From contig NZ_VTXE01000016.1 in the NCBI RefSeq assembly GCF_013114595.1, positions 1-64,000 on the forward strand: a stretch of DNA of 64,000 nucleotides. The letters are read 5' to 3'. Of this stretch, positions 25,230-33,781 are shown one piece after another. The number at the start of each line of letters is the position of its first letter. Position 1 is the first letter of the stretch. Position numbers and translations under genes: made by a program. This stretch comes from Vibrio sp. 99-8-1. GTDB lineage: Bacteria; Pseudomonadota; Gammaproteobacteria; Enterobacterales; Vibrionaceae. The notes beneath the pieces were generated by a model. It searched no databases and had not been told where the DNA came from. It saw only the letters and a program-made list of their open reading frames with translations.

Positions 25230-25515
25230 TTTTGTTAATAAGAACAATACTTACGACAAGTTTCATATCCGTGGCTGTAATACGTATTTTTCCCTGTAAT
25301 CAAAGGGGGTTACAACAGTTTAGTGAGTAGTGTAGTGCTTTCCAATGCACTAAAAGGACATTTAAAATCACGATTTCAAATAAAAGCAAGAAAAAAGATT
25401 GTATGCACAAGCATTAATAGTTAACATTATTTGACTATTAGGTTGAGTGCGGACTCCGGTTAACTTTTGTTTACTATTGGCTGGGAGGTGCTGTTTAATT
25501 AGTGGTCAGACATGA

Positions 25516-25767
25516 ACGTTTTATCGTATAGACCATTTGATACTCATCTCGCAAATAGAGTTAGAGAGCGCTCTAGAGAAAGTAATCGCTGACGTTAATA
25601 GCAATGCAATGATTAACCGTACAAGAAAAATTAGAGCCATAACAAAACGGCTTTGTGAAAATGGAATTTTTGAGCTTAAAGAGACGGCTGCACTCATATC
25701 TAAATGCTTTGAAACTACTCGTCACGCTATATACATATATAACCGCGAGTTCAAAACACAAAAATAA
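25516..25767 (+). pseudogene. Orphan HTH_22 domain, truncated YheO-type regulator
   Basis: The frame is open from a stop at 25513 and has only a TTG (25537) as a possible start. It encodes about 76 residues aligned to the C-terminus of the regulator at 20818-21480: ENGIFELKETAALISKCFET and TRHAIYIYNREFKTQ here, against NGIFEFKESVLIVAGKLNIT and RHTIYKFIREFKK there. The PAS domain is missing. It ends 16 bp before RidA. Either it is a decayed duplicate or a small DNA-binding protein that competes with the full regulator. Decay is the simpler reading. Confidence 0.7.
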
Positions 25768-25783
25768 ACAAGAGAGATATACA

Positions 25784-26170
25784 ATGAAAACTAAAATTCA
25801 CACTGACTCAGCTCCAGCAGCAATCGGCCCTTACTCACAAGCACTTGCATTCCAGGAACTCGTGTTCACATCAGGCCAGTTACCTTTAGACCCTGCAACG
25901 ATGGCTTTTCCTGAAGGCGGGATCAAAGAGCAGGCACTACAATCGTTAAAAAATCTTAAGGCGGTACTGGAAGCAAGTGGCGCTTCTATAGATACAGTTC
26001 TTAAAACGACCTGTTTCTTAGCTGATATGGAAGATTTTGTTGCATTCAATGAAATGTATACAGAAATATTTGGAACTGAAAACGCGCCAGCACGCTCATG
26101 CGTACAGGCCGCTCGTCTTCCAAAAGACGCGCTCGTTGAAATCGAAGCAGTTGCTTACATTAATAAGTAG
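25784..26170 (+). CDS. RidA-family 2-iminobutanoate/2-iminopropanoate deaminase
   Basis: The 128-aa protein matches RidA/YjgF in full: APAAIGPYSQALAF, VFTSGQLPLDP, EQALQSLKNLKAVLEASGAS, KTTCFLADMEDFVAFNEMY and PARSCVQAARLPKDALVEIE. The last contains the conserved Arg and Glu of the active-site cleft. It forms trimers and hydrolyses reactive enamine/imine intermediates such as 2-aminoacrylate. The next gene, DpaL, generates 2-aminoacrylate, so the pairing makes chemical sense. The start is ATG 25784 with AGAGAGAT upstream. Confidence 0.95.
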   Translation: MKTKIHTDSAPAAIGPYSQALAFQELVFTSGQLPLDPATMAFPEGGIKEQALQSLKNLKAVLEASGASIDTVLKTTCFLADMEDFVAFNEMYTEIFGTENAPARSCVQAARLPKDALVEIEAVAYINK

Positions 26171-26245
26171 CCGTGGGAAAGGCCATAGTTACTATGGCCG
26201 CTCGATTTTTACTTATTATCAACTACTCATTTGAAAGAAGTTATT

Positions 26246-27430
26246 ATGCTGAAGATATCAAAAAATACGTTTTACACGGGTAAGACATCGCCACTCTTCA
26301 ATGAGTCGGTCGCTAGGGAAGCGCTTGATTTACATAAAAAAATAGAAGGCTATCAAGAAACACCTTTAGTTTCTTTAACTAAATTAGCTGAGCAGCTTGG
26401 TGTGAAATCTATCCTAGTGAAAGATGAATCTAAACGCTTTGGACTAAACGCATTTAAAGTCCTTGGTGGCTCTTATGCTTTAGGAAAGCTACTGGCCGAA
26501 CACCTTGGTGAAGATATTTCAGATATCAATTTAAAAACAGTGGCTTCAAAGTTAGAAAACCCTTTGGTATTTACTACTGCTACTGCGGGTAACCACGGAA
26601 CAGGCGTTGCTTGGGCGGCAAGAGAAATGGGCCAAAAAGCGGTTGTATATATGCCAAAAGGTGCTGCACAAACAAGTGTTGACCGTATTAAGGGCTTAGG
26701 CGCGGAATGTATCGTGACCGATGTAAATTACGATGATACGGTGCGTCTAGCTAACCAAACCGCTCAAGAGAACAACTGGATGTTGGTTCAAGATACGGCA
26801 TGGGAAGGCTACGACAAGATCCCAACATGGATCTCTCAAGGTTATATGACAATGGCATTAGAAGCCGTTGAACAAGCTAAAAAATTAGAGCAGTTACCCA
26901 CTCACGTTATTTTGCAAGCAGGTGTCGGTGCAATGGCTGGTGGTGTACTTGGTTGCCTTGCAGATAAGTTAGGCTCAGATACATTCAAAACAATTATTGC
27001 AGAACCAAGTGCAGCAGATTGTATTTATCGCTCTGGGACTAGTGAAGCTGGCGAAATGGTCAATGTCACGGGTGATCTAAATTCAATTATGGCAGGGTTG
27101 GCTTGTGGTGAACCTAACCCAGTAACTTGGCCTATCTTAAGAGATTGTACTCAACAGTTTGCTTCTGTTGATGATAACGTTTCTGCTACAGGAATGAGAA
27201 TGCTAGGTAATCCTTTGTCTGGTGATCCTGCTGTAATAAGTGGAGAGTCTGGTGCTATCACTACGGGTTTGCTTTACTTATTGGCCAATCATCCTGACGG
27301 TAAGAAAGCCGCACAAGAAATCGGTTTAAACAAAGATTCTATTGTCATGCTATTTAATACCGAAGGAGATACTAACCCTATCCGTTACCATCAAATTGTT
27401 TGGCAGGGCATGCTTCCTTTAGCGGAGTAA
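26246..27430 (+). CDS. dpaL: Diaminopropionate ammonia-lyase
   Basis: The 394-aa length matches the E. coli YgeX/DpaL family (about 398). PLP-binding Lys is in RFGLNAFKVLGGSYA; FTTATAGNHGTGVAWAAREMGQKAV and the glycine-rich LQAGVGAMAGG are typical of fold-type II PLP enzymes. It converts D- or L-2,3-diaminopropionate to pyruvate and two ammonia through 2-aminoacrylate; D-serine is a weak substrate. The start ATG 26246 follows GAAAGAAG, and TTG 26231 is less likely. It is co-transcribed with ridA and followed by a terminator. Confidence 0.93.
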   Translation: MLKISKNTFYTGKTSPLFNESVAREALDLHKKIEGYQETPLVSLTKLAEQLGVKSILVKDESKRFGLNAFKVLGGSYALGKLLAEHLGEDISDINLKTVASKLENPLVFTTATAGNHGTGVAWAAREMGQKAVVYMPKGAAQTSVDRIKGLGAECIVTDVNYDDTVRLANQTAQENNWMLVQDTAWEGYDKIPTWISQGYMTMALEAVEQAKKLEQLPTHVILQAGVGAMAGGVLGCLADKLGSDTFKTIIAEPSAADCIYRSGTSEAGEMVNVTGDLNSIMAGLACGEPNPVTWPILRDCTQQFASVDDNVSATGMRMLGNPLSGDPAVISGESGAITTGLLYLLANHPDGKKAAQEIGLNKDSIVMLFNTEGDTNPIRYHQIVWQGMLPLAE

Positions 27431-27457
27431 TGGAACTGTATTCTTGATACCCTGATG

Positions 27458-27496
27458 TTCCTCTCATGACCTTAGTGTTTTGAGAGGAATTTTTTT
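27458..27496 (+). terminator. Terminator of the ridA-dpaL operon
   Basis: TTCCTCTCA and TGAGAGGAA form a perfect 9-bp stem around a 14-nt loop, followed by seven T, 28 bp after the dpaL stop. Confidence 0.92.
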
Positions 27497-27562
27497 ATAC
27501 ATTTGTTTTTATTAGCGACTTGTCTTAATTTGCTACGCAACTTTTTATAATGTTGCGCTTCG

Positions 27563-27589
27563 ATGGCTGTGGTGCAATGGCGTATTTGT
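27563..27589. repeat. 27-bp exact repeat, second copy
   Basis: Positions 27563-27589 are identical to 16674-16700. On the minus strand both encode KYAIAPQP in a frame that soon ends. The remainder of 27497-27732 shows no gene. It probably marks the edge of a dispersed element or of past rearrangements near the toxin-antitoxin pair. Confidence 0.7.
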
Positions 27590-27732
27590 GTTTGATTTCA
27601 TTCAATATAAATAGTGTTACTTAATGTGCCTGTCCTAGCAGGAGCCGTTACCCAATTGTCGTCGCGTCATCATCTTGCGTCACTTCAAAAGCTAAGTTAA
27701 AACGATGCTCCCTTGTGGTTCGCACTCGGTGT

Positions 27733-28242
27733 TTATATGAACATTCTGTTTGAGTAGATAGGCTCGAAGCTTTCAAGCAGAGTCATACGTTTCAGAGCGT
27801 CTCTTTCTGGATTAACGATGACATTCGCGTAGATACAGTTTCGCAATTCGTTCTGCATTGAAGCCGCGAGTTGTGGATTAATAGTCGCTGATGGAGCAAT
27901 TAACCCATCGTACTTCTCGTCATTCAATATCTCGGTGCCGTATTTTTGTGTCGCGATGTTAAATGGGTACTGCTGCCAATTCGTTGGGAGCTCTTCTGGC
28001 TGGATTTCCTTCAACTTTAAAGTAGGGCATTCGAACACACCAATGGCGAACAATTTATTCGCTATTTTTGGGGATTTGACATAACTGCCAAGCTCCAGCA
28101 TCGCATTTTGTACGTTGCTGTTAAAATACATCACTGGGGTTGATGCTACGTTCCAACGTGCCCCCACTTTGTAAGAGCTGCCTTTTTTATAGTCAGTCCA
28201 TGTCTTTGCATATTTTTTGTGTAGGGCTCGAAACAAAATCAT
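27733..28242 (-). CDS. RES-domain toxin
   Basis: The 169-aa protein has the RES fold with the conserved Arg at position 5 (MILFRALHKKY), Tyr in VMYFNSNVQNAMLELGSY and Ser/Asn-rich APSATINPQLAASMQ. RES toxins degrade NAD+ or ADP-ribosylate targets and are neutralised by an upstream Xre/MbcA-type antitoxin. Its ATG overlaps the antitoxin stop (4 bp, 28239-28242), showing translational coupling in the usual antitoxin-toxin order. Confidence 0.9.
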   Translation of the reverse strand: MILFRALHKKYAKTWTDYKKGSSYKVGARWNVASTPVMYFNSNVQNAMLELGSYVKSPKIANKLFAIGVFECPTLKLKEIQPEELPTNWQQYPFNIATQKYGTEILNDEKYDGLIAPSATINPQLAASMQNELRNCIYANVIVNPERDALKRMTLLESFEPIYSNRMFI

Positions 28243-28682
28243 GAAAAATCTCCATAGCGTAGTCGCTCGAGAACTTCTCGAAGTGCCTTTCTACCTGCCA
28301 ACGTTTGTACTAACTCTATGGGAGCTCGTCCATCCAAAGAGGGCAATGCATCGTTTAACCATTCATCGATGAGCTCGGAATCACCCATAAACACATCTCG
28401 CATTTCAGCCCAGAAAGCCGTTAAATCACTGATATCCTGACTTTGTGGGATGGTCAGATGCTTTCGTGCGTACAATTTAGATAGGTTGCTACTACTGACA
28501 TCAATCGTTTTTGCTACTACCTCTCTAGGAATTGTTTTAACCACAATTCGTAGTGTTTGTCCTGCAAGTCTCGGCTCTTTAAGAGTGGCTTCGGTTAGTA
28601 GTGGTACGCTATCGATGTCGTAGTTCTCTTCAAACCTCGACAGAACAATGCTGTCGAGTGTTGTCATATCGACCTGTGCCAT
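28239..28682 (-). CDS. Xre/MbcA/ParS-type antitoxin
   Basis: This 147-aa protein has an N-terminal Xre-like HTH region (EVVAKTIDVSSSNLSKLYAR). A C-terminal DUF2384 toxin-binding domain follows (FWAEMRDVFMGDSELIDEWL, PSLDGRAPIELVQTLAGRKA, EVLERLRYGDFS). It neutralises the RES toxin and represses its own promoter. Two direct TTCGTA-type repeats at 28704-28740 are the likely operator. Confidence 0.9.
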   Translation of the reverse strand: MAQVDMTTLDSIVLSRFEENYDIDSVPLLTEATLKEPRLAGQTLRIVVKTIPREVVAKTIDVSSSNLSKLYARKHLTIPQSQDISDLTAFWAEMRDVFMGDSELIDEWLNDALPSLDGRAPIELVQTLAGRKALREVLERLRYGDFS

Positions 28683-28703
28683 ATTATCCCCTTTGTTGCC
28701 AAA

Positions 28704-28740
28704 TTCGTACTTACTACTACAGTATATTCGTATTTAGTAC
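28704..28740. promoter_or_regulatory. Probable operator of the Xre-RES operon
   Basis: TTCGTACTTACTAC (28704-28717) and TTCGTATTTAGTAC (28727-28740) match at 12 of 14 positions and lie 23 bp apart, about two helical turns. The second is itself palindromic (CGTA..TACG). They lie 22-58 bp upstream of the antitoxin ATG. The remaining 28741-28999 contains no gene. Confidence 0.6.
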
Positions 28741-28999
28741 GATTGCAAAGCGACACTATTCACATATCCTCGCAGATGCTTTGGTCGAAGTCATTTATCT
28801 TAAACGTCTAGTCTCGGCACAAGACAATGAAATCCTTCTGTTTTTGCTGACGCTTGTTAACCTCAATACCCTCTAATTTCTCCGGTACATATTTAGAACC
28901 TTATTAAAATGATAGTTTTGTTAATAGAGGTGTTAGTTTGTCATTGCTCAAAATCTAAACTACGTTAAATAAGTTGGCTAATATGTAATAGGTAGAATA

Positions 29000-30634
29000 A
29001 TGAAAAGTATACTCTCCAAGCTCTCTGTAACGCGGCGTTTGGGGGTGATAGTGTTCCTATTTGCTGTAACCACTATCCTCATCGCAACGGATATTATTTT
29101 AACATTAGAAAAAAACAAAATTGACAGTACGATAATGAATGTCGCTACTCGTCAACGAACGCTCACGACCAAGTACGCGAGCGAAATCATGTTATCAGTC
29201 TATGAAGGTCACCGTTCGGTTCACGCTACGCTGGACTACAACAACACAGGAAAACTGTATGAGTTGTCTCTGAATGCTCTAAAAAATGGAGGAGAAACAT
29301 TCGAAGATATATCCATGAGTAAATCGCTAGAGTTACCCAGTAATCAAGCTCAACTGTTTATCAACCAAGTGAGTAAAACAGAGCAGTTGTGGGACAGACA
29401 AAAATCGATGGCCAATGCGCTTATCAGTTCAACGAGTAAACCAGCGGAAGCGCAAGTCGATCAATTCATGCTTGCCAATCAAGAAACCCTTAACTCCATG
29501 AATGACGCAGTACTTATTTATAATCAGTACGCAGGAGAAAACATACAGGTACTAAAACAGGATATTATTTATATCTCTCTAATCGGTGTCACGATATGTA
29601 TTCTCGTTACCGCAGTAATAGGAAGAACGATTACCAACCCGATTCATAAGCTCGTTGATGTAAGTTTAGCAACCAGTAAAGGTGATCTGGAAGAGCGCTC
29701 TGAAATAAATATGCTGGTTAACAATAGCGAGTTAGGTATTCTCGCCAAGAACGTTCAATCCATGAGGCATGCGCTCTCTTCCGTTGTAAAAGGCCTTAAG
29801 ACGAGTGCGGTAAATATCACTAACTTATCTTCTCGTGTCGAAACCTTGTCCCATGAAGTAAACAGCAGTTATCAGGATGAGAAAAGCAAATACGAAGAGA
29901 TCTCGGCAATCTCTGATGAGCTGGTAGCCACCTTTGATAAAGTGTCATTTACGGTGACACAAACCCTTGAATCAGCAAGTCAGAGCCAACAGAGCGCAAG
30001 CAAAGGTTTAAACTCAGTGAGTGAGAACATTAGAACCGTGGAGTTGGCATCAATCGAGTCTGAAAAAGTATCGGCCAATGTTCAAGAGCTGAGCACGGTT
30101 GCAGAGCATGTCTACAGTATTATTGACGTAATACAAACCATAGCTGAGCAAACCAACTTACTGGCGCTCAATGCTGCTATTGAGGCGGCAAGAGCCGGTG
30201 AACAAGGTCGGGGTTTTGCTGTTGTAGCGGATGAAGTGCGTGTTCTTGCTCAAAAAACCAATCACTCCACCGTAGAGATAAGTAACTTGCTTAACCAATT
30301 AACCGAGCGGGTCAAAATATCTGTCGACTCTGTAGAGCAACTTCAGGTCGAAGTTCAAAACAGCAAAAGATGCAGCCATGAAACCGAGCAGAGCATTGAG
30401 CTTATTACCAGTTCAATTGAATTAACGGTGGGGCAGCAAAACGAAATAGCGTCTTTGATCGAACAGCAGTCAATGAGTATTAATGAACTTAAAAAGGCAC
30501 AGGATTACTTAACTAATTTGCTTGAGAACACCAATAAAAAAATCACCAGCAGTTCTCAGATTGCCGTGGATATGAGCGATATGGCCAAGGGAATTTCTTC
30601 CACCTTAAATGAGTTCACACTGGCAACCAAATAG
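29000..30634 (+). CDS. Methyl-accepting chemotaxis protein
   Basis: The 544-aa protein has TM1 about 13-34, a periplasmic helical sensor of about 150 residues (NIT-like four-helix type with [16 protein letters not shown] near the start), TM2 about 186-205, a HAMP domain ([20 protein letters not shown]) and a cytoplasmic signalling coil. The hairpin tip is intact ([20 protein letters not shown]). No C-terminal CheR pentapeptide is seen (it ends LATK). It is followed in the same direction by a STAS protein and a PP2C response regulator, so it may feed that pathway and not, or not only, flagellar chemotaxis. Confidence 0.93.
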   Translation: MKSILSKLSVTRRLGVIVFLFAVTTILIATDIILTLEKNKIDSTIMNVATRQRTLTTKYASEIMLSVYEGHRSVHATLDYNNTGKLYELSLNALKNGGETFEDISMSKSLELPSNQAQLFINQVSKTEQLWDRQKSMANALISSTSKPAEAQVDQFMLANQETLNSMNDAVLIYNQYAGENIQVLKQDIIYISLIGVTICILVTAVIGRTITNPIHKLVDVSLATSKGDLEERSEINMLVNNSELGILAKNVQSMRHALSSVVKGLKTSAVNITNLSSRVETLSHEVNSSYQDEKSKYEEISAISDELVATFDKVSFTVTQTLESASQSQQSASKGLNSVSENIRTVELASIESEKVSANVQELSTVAEHVYSIIDVIQTIAEQTNLLALNAAIEAARAGEQGRGFAVVADEVRVLAQKTNHSTVEISNLLNQLTERVKISVDSVEQLQVEVQNSKRCSHETEQSIELITSSIELTVGQQNEIASLIEQQSMSINELKKAQDYLTNLLENTNKKITSSSQIAVDMSDMAKGISSTLNEFTLATK

Positions 30635-30654
30635 TTAGGTACTGATTAATAAGT

Positions 30655-30680
30655 CGATAGCATTTGCGATGTTGCTATCG
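30655..30680 (+). terminator. Hairpin between the chemoreceptor and STAS genes
   Basis: CGATAGC and GCTATCG form a perfect 7-bp stem around 12 nt, 20 bp after the chemoreceptor stop. The following CTTTCT is a poor T-tract, so partial termination or mRNA processing is possible. Confidence 0.4.
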
Positions 30681-30740
30681 CTTTCTATAGGTGACTTTTG
30701 GCCGGGCGGTATGTCGGCCATAACTCGGGGATAGACAAAG

Positions 30741-31037
30741 ATGGTAAAAACAGATGTAGATACAAATGGCAATCATATTACTATTTCAGCAGAAGGCGCT
30801 TTCGGCTTTAACATGGTGAGTGAGTTTCGAAATAGTTACGTAGAGTATAAGGAGTATGATTTTACTGTTGATTTTCGAAAGGTGGACTATATCGATAGCG
30901 CCGGGTTAGGGATGCTACTTAACATGCAAAACTATCTGGAAAAAAAGGATTTAGAGATCCGTATAACTAACCCGTTACCTCAGGTAAAGAAAATACTAAT
31001 GATATCGAGGTTTGATAAGAAGTTTATTATTGATTAA
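30741..31037 (+). CDS. STAS-domain anti-sigma factor antagonist
   Basis: The 98-aa protein is a single STAS domain. The phosphorylatable serine is Ser53 in DYIDSAGLGMLL, matching SpoIIAA/RsbV. It is 9 bp upstream of the REC-PP2C-ATPase gene, whose PP2C domain should dephosphorylate it and whose ATPase domain may phosphorylate it. Comparable pairs are HsbA/HsbR in Pseudomonas and CrsA/CrsR in Shewanella. Confidence 0.93.
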   Translation: MVKTDVDTNGNHITISAEGAFGFNMVSEFRNSYVEYKEYDFTVDFRKVDYIDSAGLGMLLNMQNYLEKKDLEIRITNPLPQVKKILMISRFDKKFIID

Positions 31038-31046
31038 GAGCGTTCG

Positions 31047-32720
31047 ATGAATGTAATTATTGTAGATGATCAAGCTAGCAATAGAGAGCTTTGCCGATTG
31101 CTGTTAAAGCCTATTGCTAGCGACATTAAGATGTACGCCAATGGGCAAGAGTTGATCGATGCTTTACTGAATGCTTCTGCTTTACCGGATGTTATTTTAT
31201 TGGATGTGATGATGCCGGTTAAGAATGGATTTATTGCGGCGTGTGAAATCCGAGAACGGTTCCCGCAGCATCACATTCCTATCATTTTTTTAACTGCGCT
31301 GGATGACGACTCATCATTCGAACAATGCTTATCTCTGGGTGACGACTTTATACTTAAGCCGGTAGAGAAAAGCGTTATTCAAGCCAAGGTGCAGGCGCAT
31401 TTCAGAATATCTCATATGCACAACGAGGTGAAACAACAAAGAGATGAACTGAAACAGTTTCATGAGTTGATTGAATATGAGCACTCTGTTGCGGATTCGA
31501 TATTTTCAAACTTAAAAAATGAGATGAACTTACATTTAAAGAACATCTCAGGAGTCGACTATTTATCAACCCCATCAACCCTATTTAATGGTGACTTGAT
31601 CATTGCGGCTTGCCGTCCTCATGGTGGAGCCTACATTATGGTTGCCGATGCGACTGGGCATGGTCTTCCTGCCGCAATTTCAACGCTTCCGGCTGCTCGG
31701 GATTTCTTTAGCATGGCTAAAAAAGGGTTGTCATTAGGGGAGATCGTAACTGAGCTTAACTCGGTGATGGAGAGGTTTCTTCCGGTTGGAATGATGCTGG
31801 CTGCCAGCGTATTTGAAATTAAGGCCAGTGGTCTTGAATTCGCATTCTGGGGAGGAGGGTTACCCGATGGATTTTTACTGAACGCAGATGGCACGGTAGC
31901 GAGCAGACTTAAATCTAAACATATGCCTCTTGGCGTCTTAAAGAGCAATGAGTTTGAAGCGAATATAGAAGTCATTCAGGTGCTTCCTCAGCAAAAACTG
32001 TGCTGTTATACCGACGGCGTTATTGAAGCGAAGAATGCTCACGGTGAACTGTTTGGAGAGGCAAGACTGGAAGAGGTTTTGAGCTGTTCATCTCTGACTA
32101 TCTCAAAGATTTACCACTCTGTTCACAATCATTCGAACAGATCGGTAGACGATGATCTGTCTATTTTAATTTTAGATTTCCCATTGATAAGTGGCTGTCC
32201 GGAAAGAACCGATGCCGCAGAAGCGCATATAAGTCAGTTGCCTTGCGACCTGTCAGTCCACTTCGATGCTTCGTTGATCAGGGAGGTCATTTTGATGAAT
32301 GAAGTCAGAAAAGTTTTGAACGGTATCATTGCAGGAAGTCATTTAGATCTAATCTGTACCGTGTTGTCTGAACTGCTTAGCAACGCGATTGATCATGGAT
32401 TACTAGAGCTTGAATCCGACCTGAAACAAGAAGAAGATGGCTTTTATCTGTATTTTCAACAGCGTCAGGAAAAACTGAACCAATTAAGTAATGAAAAGTG
32501 GTTAACGTTTAATGCCAAGCATGACTCAGATAAAAAGCACTTTGTGTTGGTCGTTGAGCACAACGGAAGAGGGTTTGAGCATAGCAATCTAATACCTGAC
32601 ATCTCAAATAACGAGGTATGTGGAAGGGGGATAGCCATTGTAAGCGAGCTCTGTGATTCACTAGAGTATTCAAAGGCGGGTCGCTGTGCGACCGCGGTAT
32701 ACTCTTACAAAGCCCGTTGA
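31047..32720 (+). CDS. Response regulator with PP2C phosphatase and anti-sigma kinase domains
   Basis: The 557-aa protein has three domains. REC is about 1-120, with phospho-acceptor Asp53 in VILLDVMMP and Lys in DDFILKPV. A SpoIIE-type PP2C phosphatase is about 185-375, with metal-binding Asp in MVADATGHGLPAA and DDDLSILIL. A C-terminal HATPase_c is about 400-557, with N-box LSELLSNAIDHG, VEHNGRGFEH and GRGIAIVSEL. A coiled linker follows REC. The order REC-PP2C-ATPase matches HsbR/CrsR, which switch partners between a STAS protein and an anti-sigma target. The output may be a sigma factor (RpoS or FliA/FlgM branch) or a c-di-GMP enzyme, not shown here. Confidence 0.92.
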   Translation: MNVIIVDDQASNRELCRLLLKPIASDIKMYANGQELIDALLNASALPDVILLDVMMPVKNGFIAACEIRERFPQHHIPIIFLTALDDDSSFEQCLSLGDDFILKPVEKSVIQAKVQAHFRISHMHNEVKQQRDELKQFHELIEYEHSVADSIFSNLKNEMNLHLKNISGVDYLSTPSTLFNGDLIIAACRPHGGAYIMVADATGHGLPAAISTLPAARDFFSMAKKGLSLGEIVTELNSVMERFLPVGMMLAASVFEIKASGLEFAFWGGGLPDGFLLNADGTVASRLKSKHMPLGVLKSNEFEANIEVIQVLPQQKLCCYTDGVIEAKNAHGELFGEARLEEVLSCSSLTISKIYHSVHNHSNRSVDDDLSILILDFPLISGCPERTDAAEAHISQLPCDLSVHFDASLIREVILMNEVRKVLNGIIAGSHLDLICTVLSELLSNAIDHGLLELESDLKQEEDGFYLYFQQRQEKLNQLSNEKWLTFNAKHDSDKKHFVLVVEHNGRGFEHSNLIPDISNNEVCGRGIAIVSELCDSLEYSKAGRCATAVYSYKAR

Positions 32721-32774
32721 TGTCTGGAGGTGGAATATTGCTGAGTTTTGTTGCCTGCGATATCGGTGACCATT

Positions 32775-33710
32775 TTAGCCGGTTGCTTCTGCCAAGTACT
32801 GTTTAAGTTCATCTGCAACGAAGTCGAAAACTCGGCGAATTCGAAGATTGGTGCGCAGTTCTTGATGACAAACTATCCAGACAGGTAAATGAATAGGCCG
32901 TACCAAGTGCTCAAAGGCTCGTACTAGCTGATTGTCCGCATCTCCAATATCTTGTGTTAGATAGATAAGGCCAAGACTTTCTTTACAGAGATTTAGCTGC
33001 ATCAACTGACATTCAGAGGTCACTTTAATGTTGTCTTCTGTTAACTGGCCACCTTGCTGGTTTAGTTTTTCAATAATAGCGCTGTTATTGCTAAAGCCAA
33101 TCACTTGCAAATCTACAGCATCAGCCAAGGTTTTTACGGTTGAGAAAGGTTGCAAATACTCTTTTGTGCCATACAGCCAAACCACTTCATCGCCTAGTTT
33201 TCTGGCAATAAGGTCAGGTTGAGTGGGGTGGAAACTTCGAATTGCTATATCCGCTTCTCTGCGTTTGAGGTCGCTTACGTTATTTGTCACCACAACCTCA
33301 ATTGAGATTCCGGGCTCTTTTTTTCGCAACTTGGCGATAATTTTGGGTAGGCGAAACACGGCATCCAGCTCACAGGCGGAGATAACAACGGTCCCTTCGA
33401 GCATTTGCGACTGACCATTGGCAACCAAAGAGAAGTCACTTGCGGCGTCACCCATTCGTCTTGCAACTTCTAGCAGCTCGACTCCTCCAGCAGTGAGCAC
33501 AAGCTTTTGTCCTATTCTATCAAATAGTGAAATTCCCAGCTCTTTCTCTAAAGCGGCCACTTGCCGGCTGAGTGTTGGTTGGGTCATGTTTAAAGCTTTC
33601 GCGGCTGCCGATAAAGACCCTTCTTGCGCTGTTACCAAAAAGGCTCGTGTGCGATTCCAATCAAAACAAACAGAATTCCAGTTCATACGTTTTTGTATAG
33701 CTCCATGCAA
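32775..33710 (-). CDS. LysR-family transcriptional regulator
   Basis: The 311-aa protein has the N-terminal HTH (RAFLVTAQEGSLSAAAKALN, MTQPTLSRQVAALEKELGIS, LFDRIGQKLVLTAGG) and a substrate-binding domain. The true start could be the inner Met at 33686, as the first eight residues have no binding site upstream. It is divergent from the NAD(P)-binding protein at 33782, which is a likely target. Confidence 0.93.
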   Translation of the reverse strand: MHGAIQKRMNWNSVCFDWNRTRAFLVTAQEGSLSAAAKALNMTQPTLSRQVAALEKELGISLFDRIGQKLVLTAGGVELLEVARRMGDAASDFSLVANGQSQMLEGTVVISACELDAVFRLPKIIAKLRKKEPGISIEVVVTNNVSDLKRREADIAIRSFHPTQPDLIARKLGDEVVWLYGTKEYLQPFSTVKTLADAVDLQVIGFSNNSAIIEKLNQQGGQLTEDNIKVTSECQLMQLNLCKESLGLIYLTQDIGDADNQLVRAFEHLVRPIHLPVWIVCHQELRTNLRIRRVFDFVADELKQYLAEATG

Positions 33711-33781
33711 TAATTGGTAGTTAACTGACCATTAATACATAGGCATACTACTTGGTAATTGAGTTCAAGCAAGGAGAAGTT

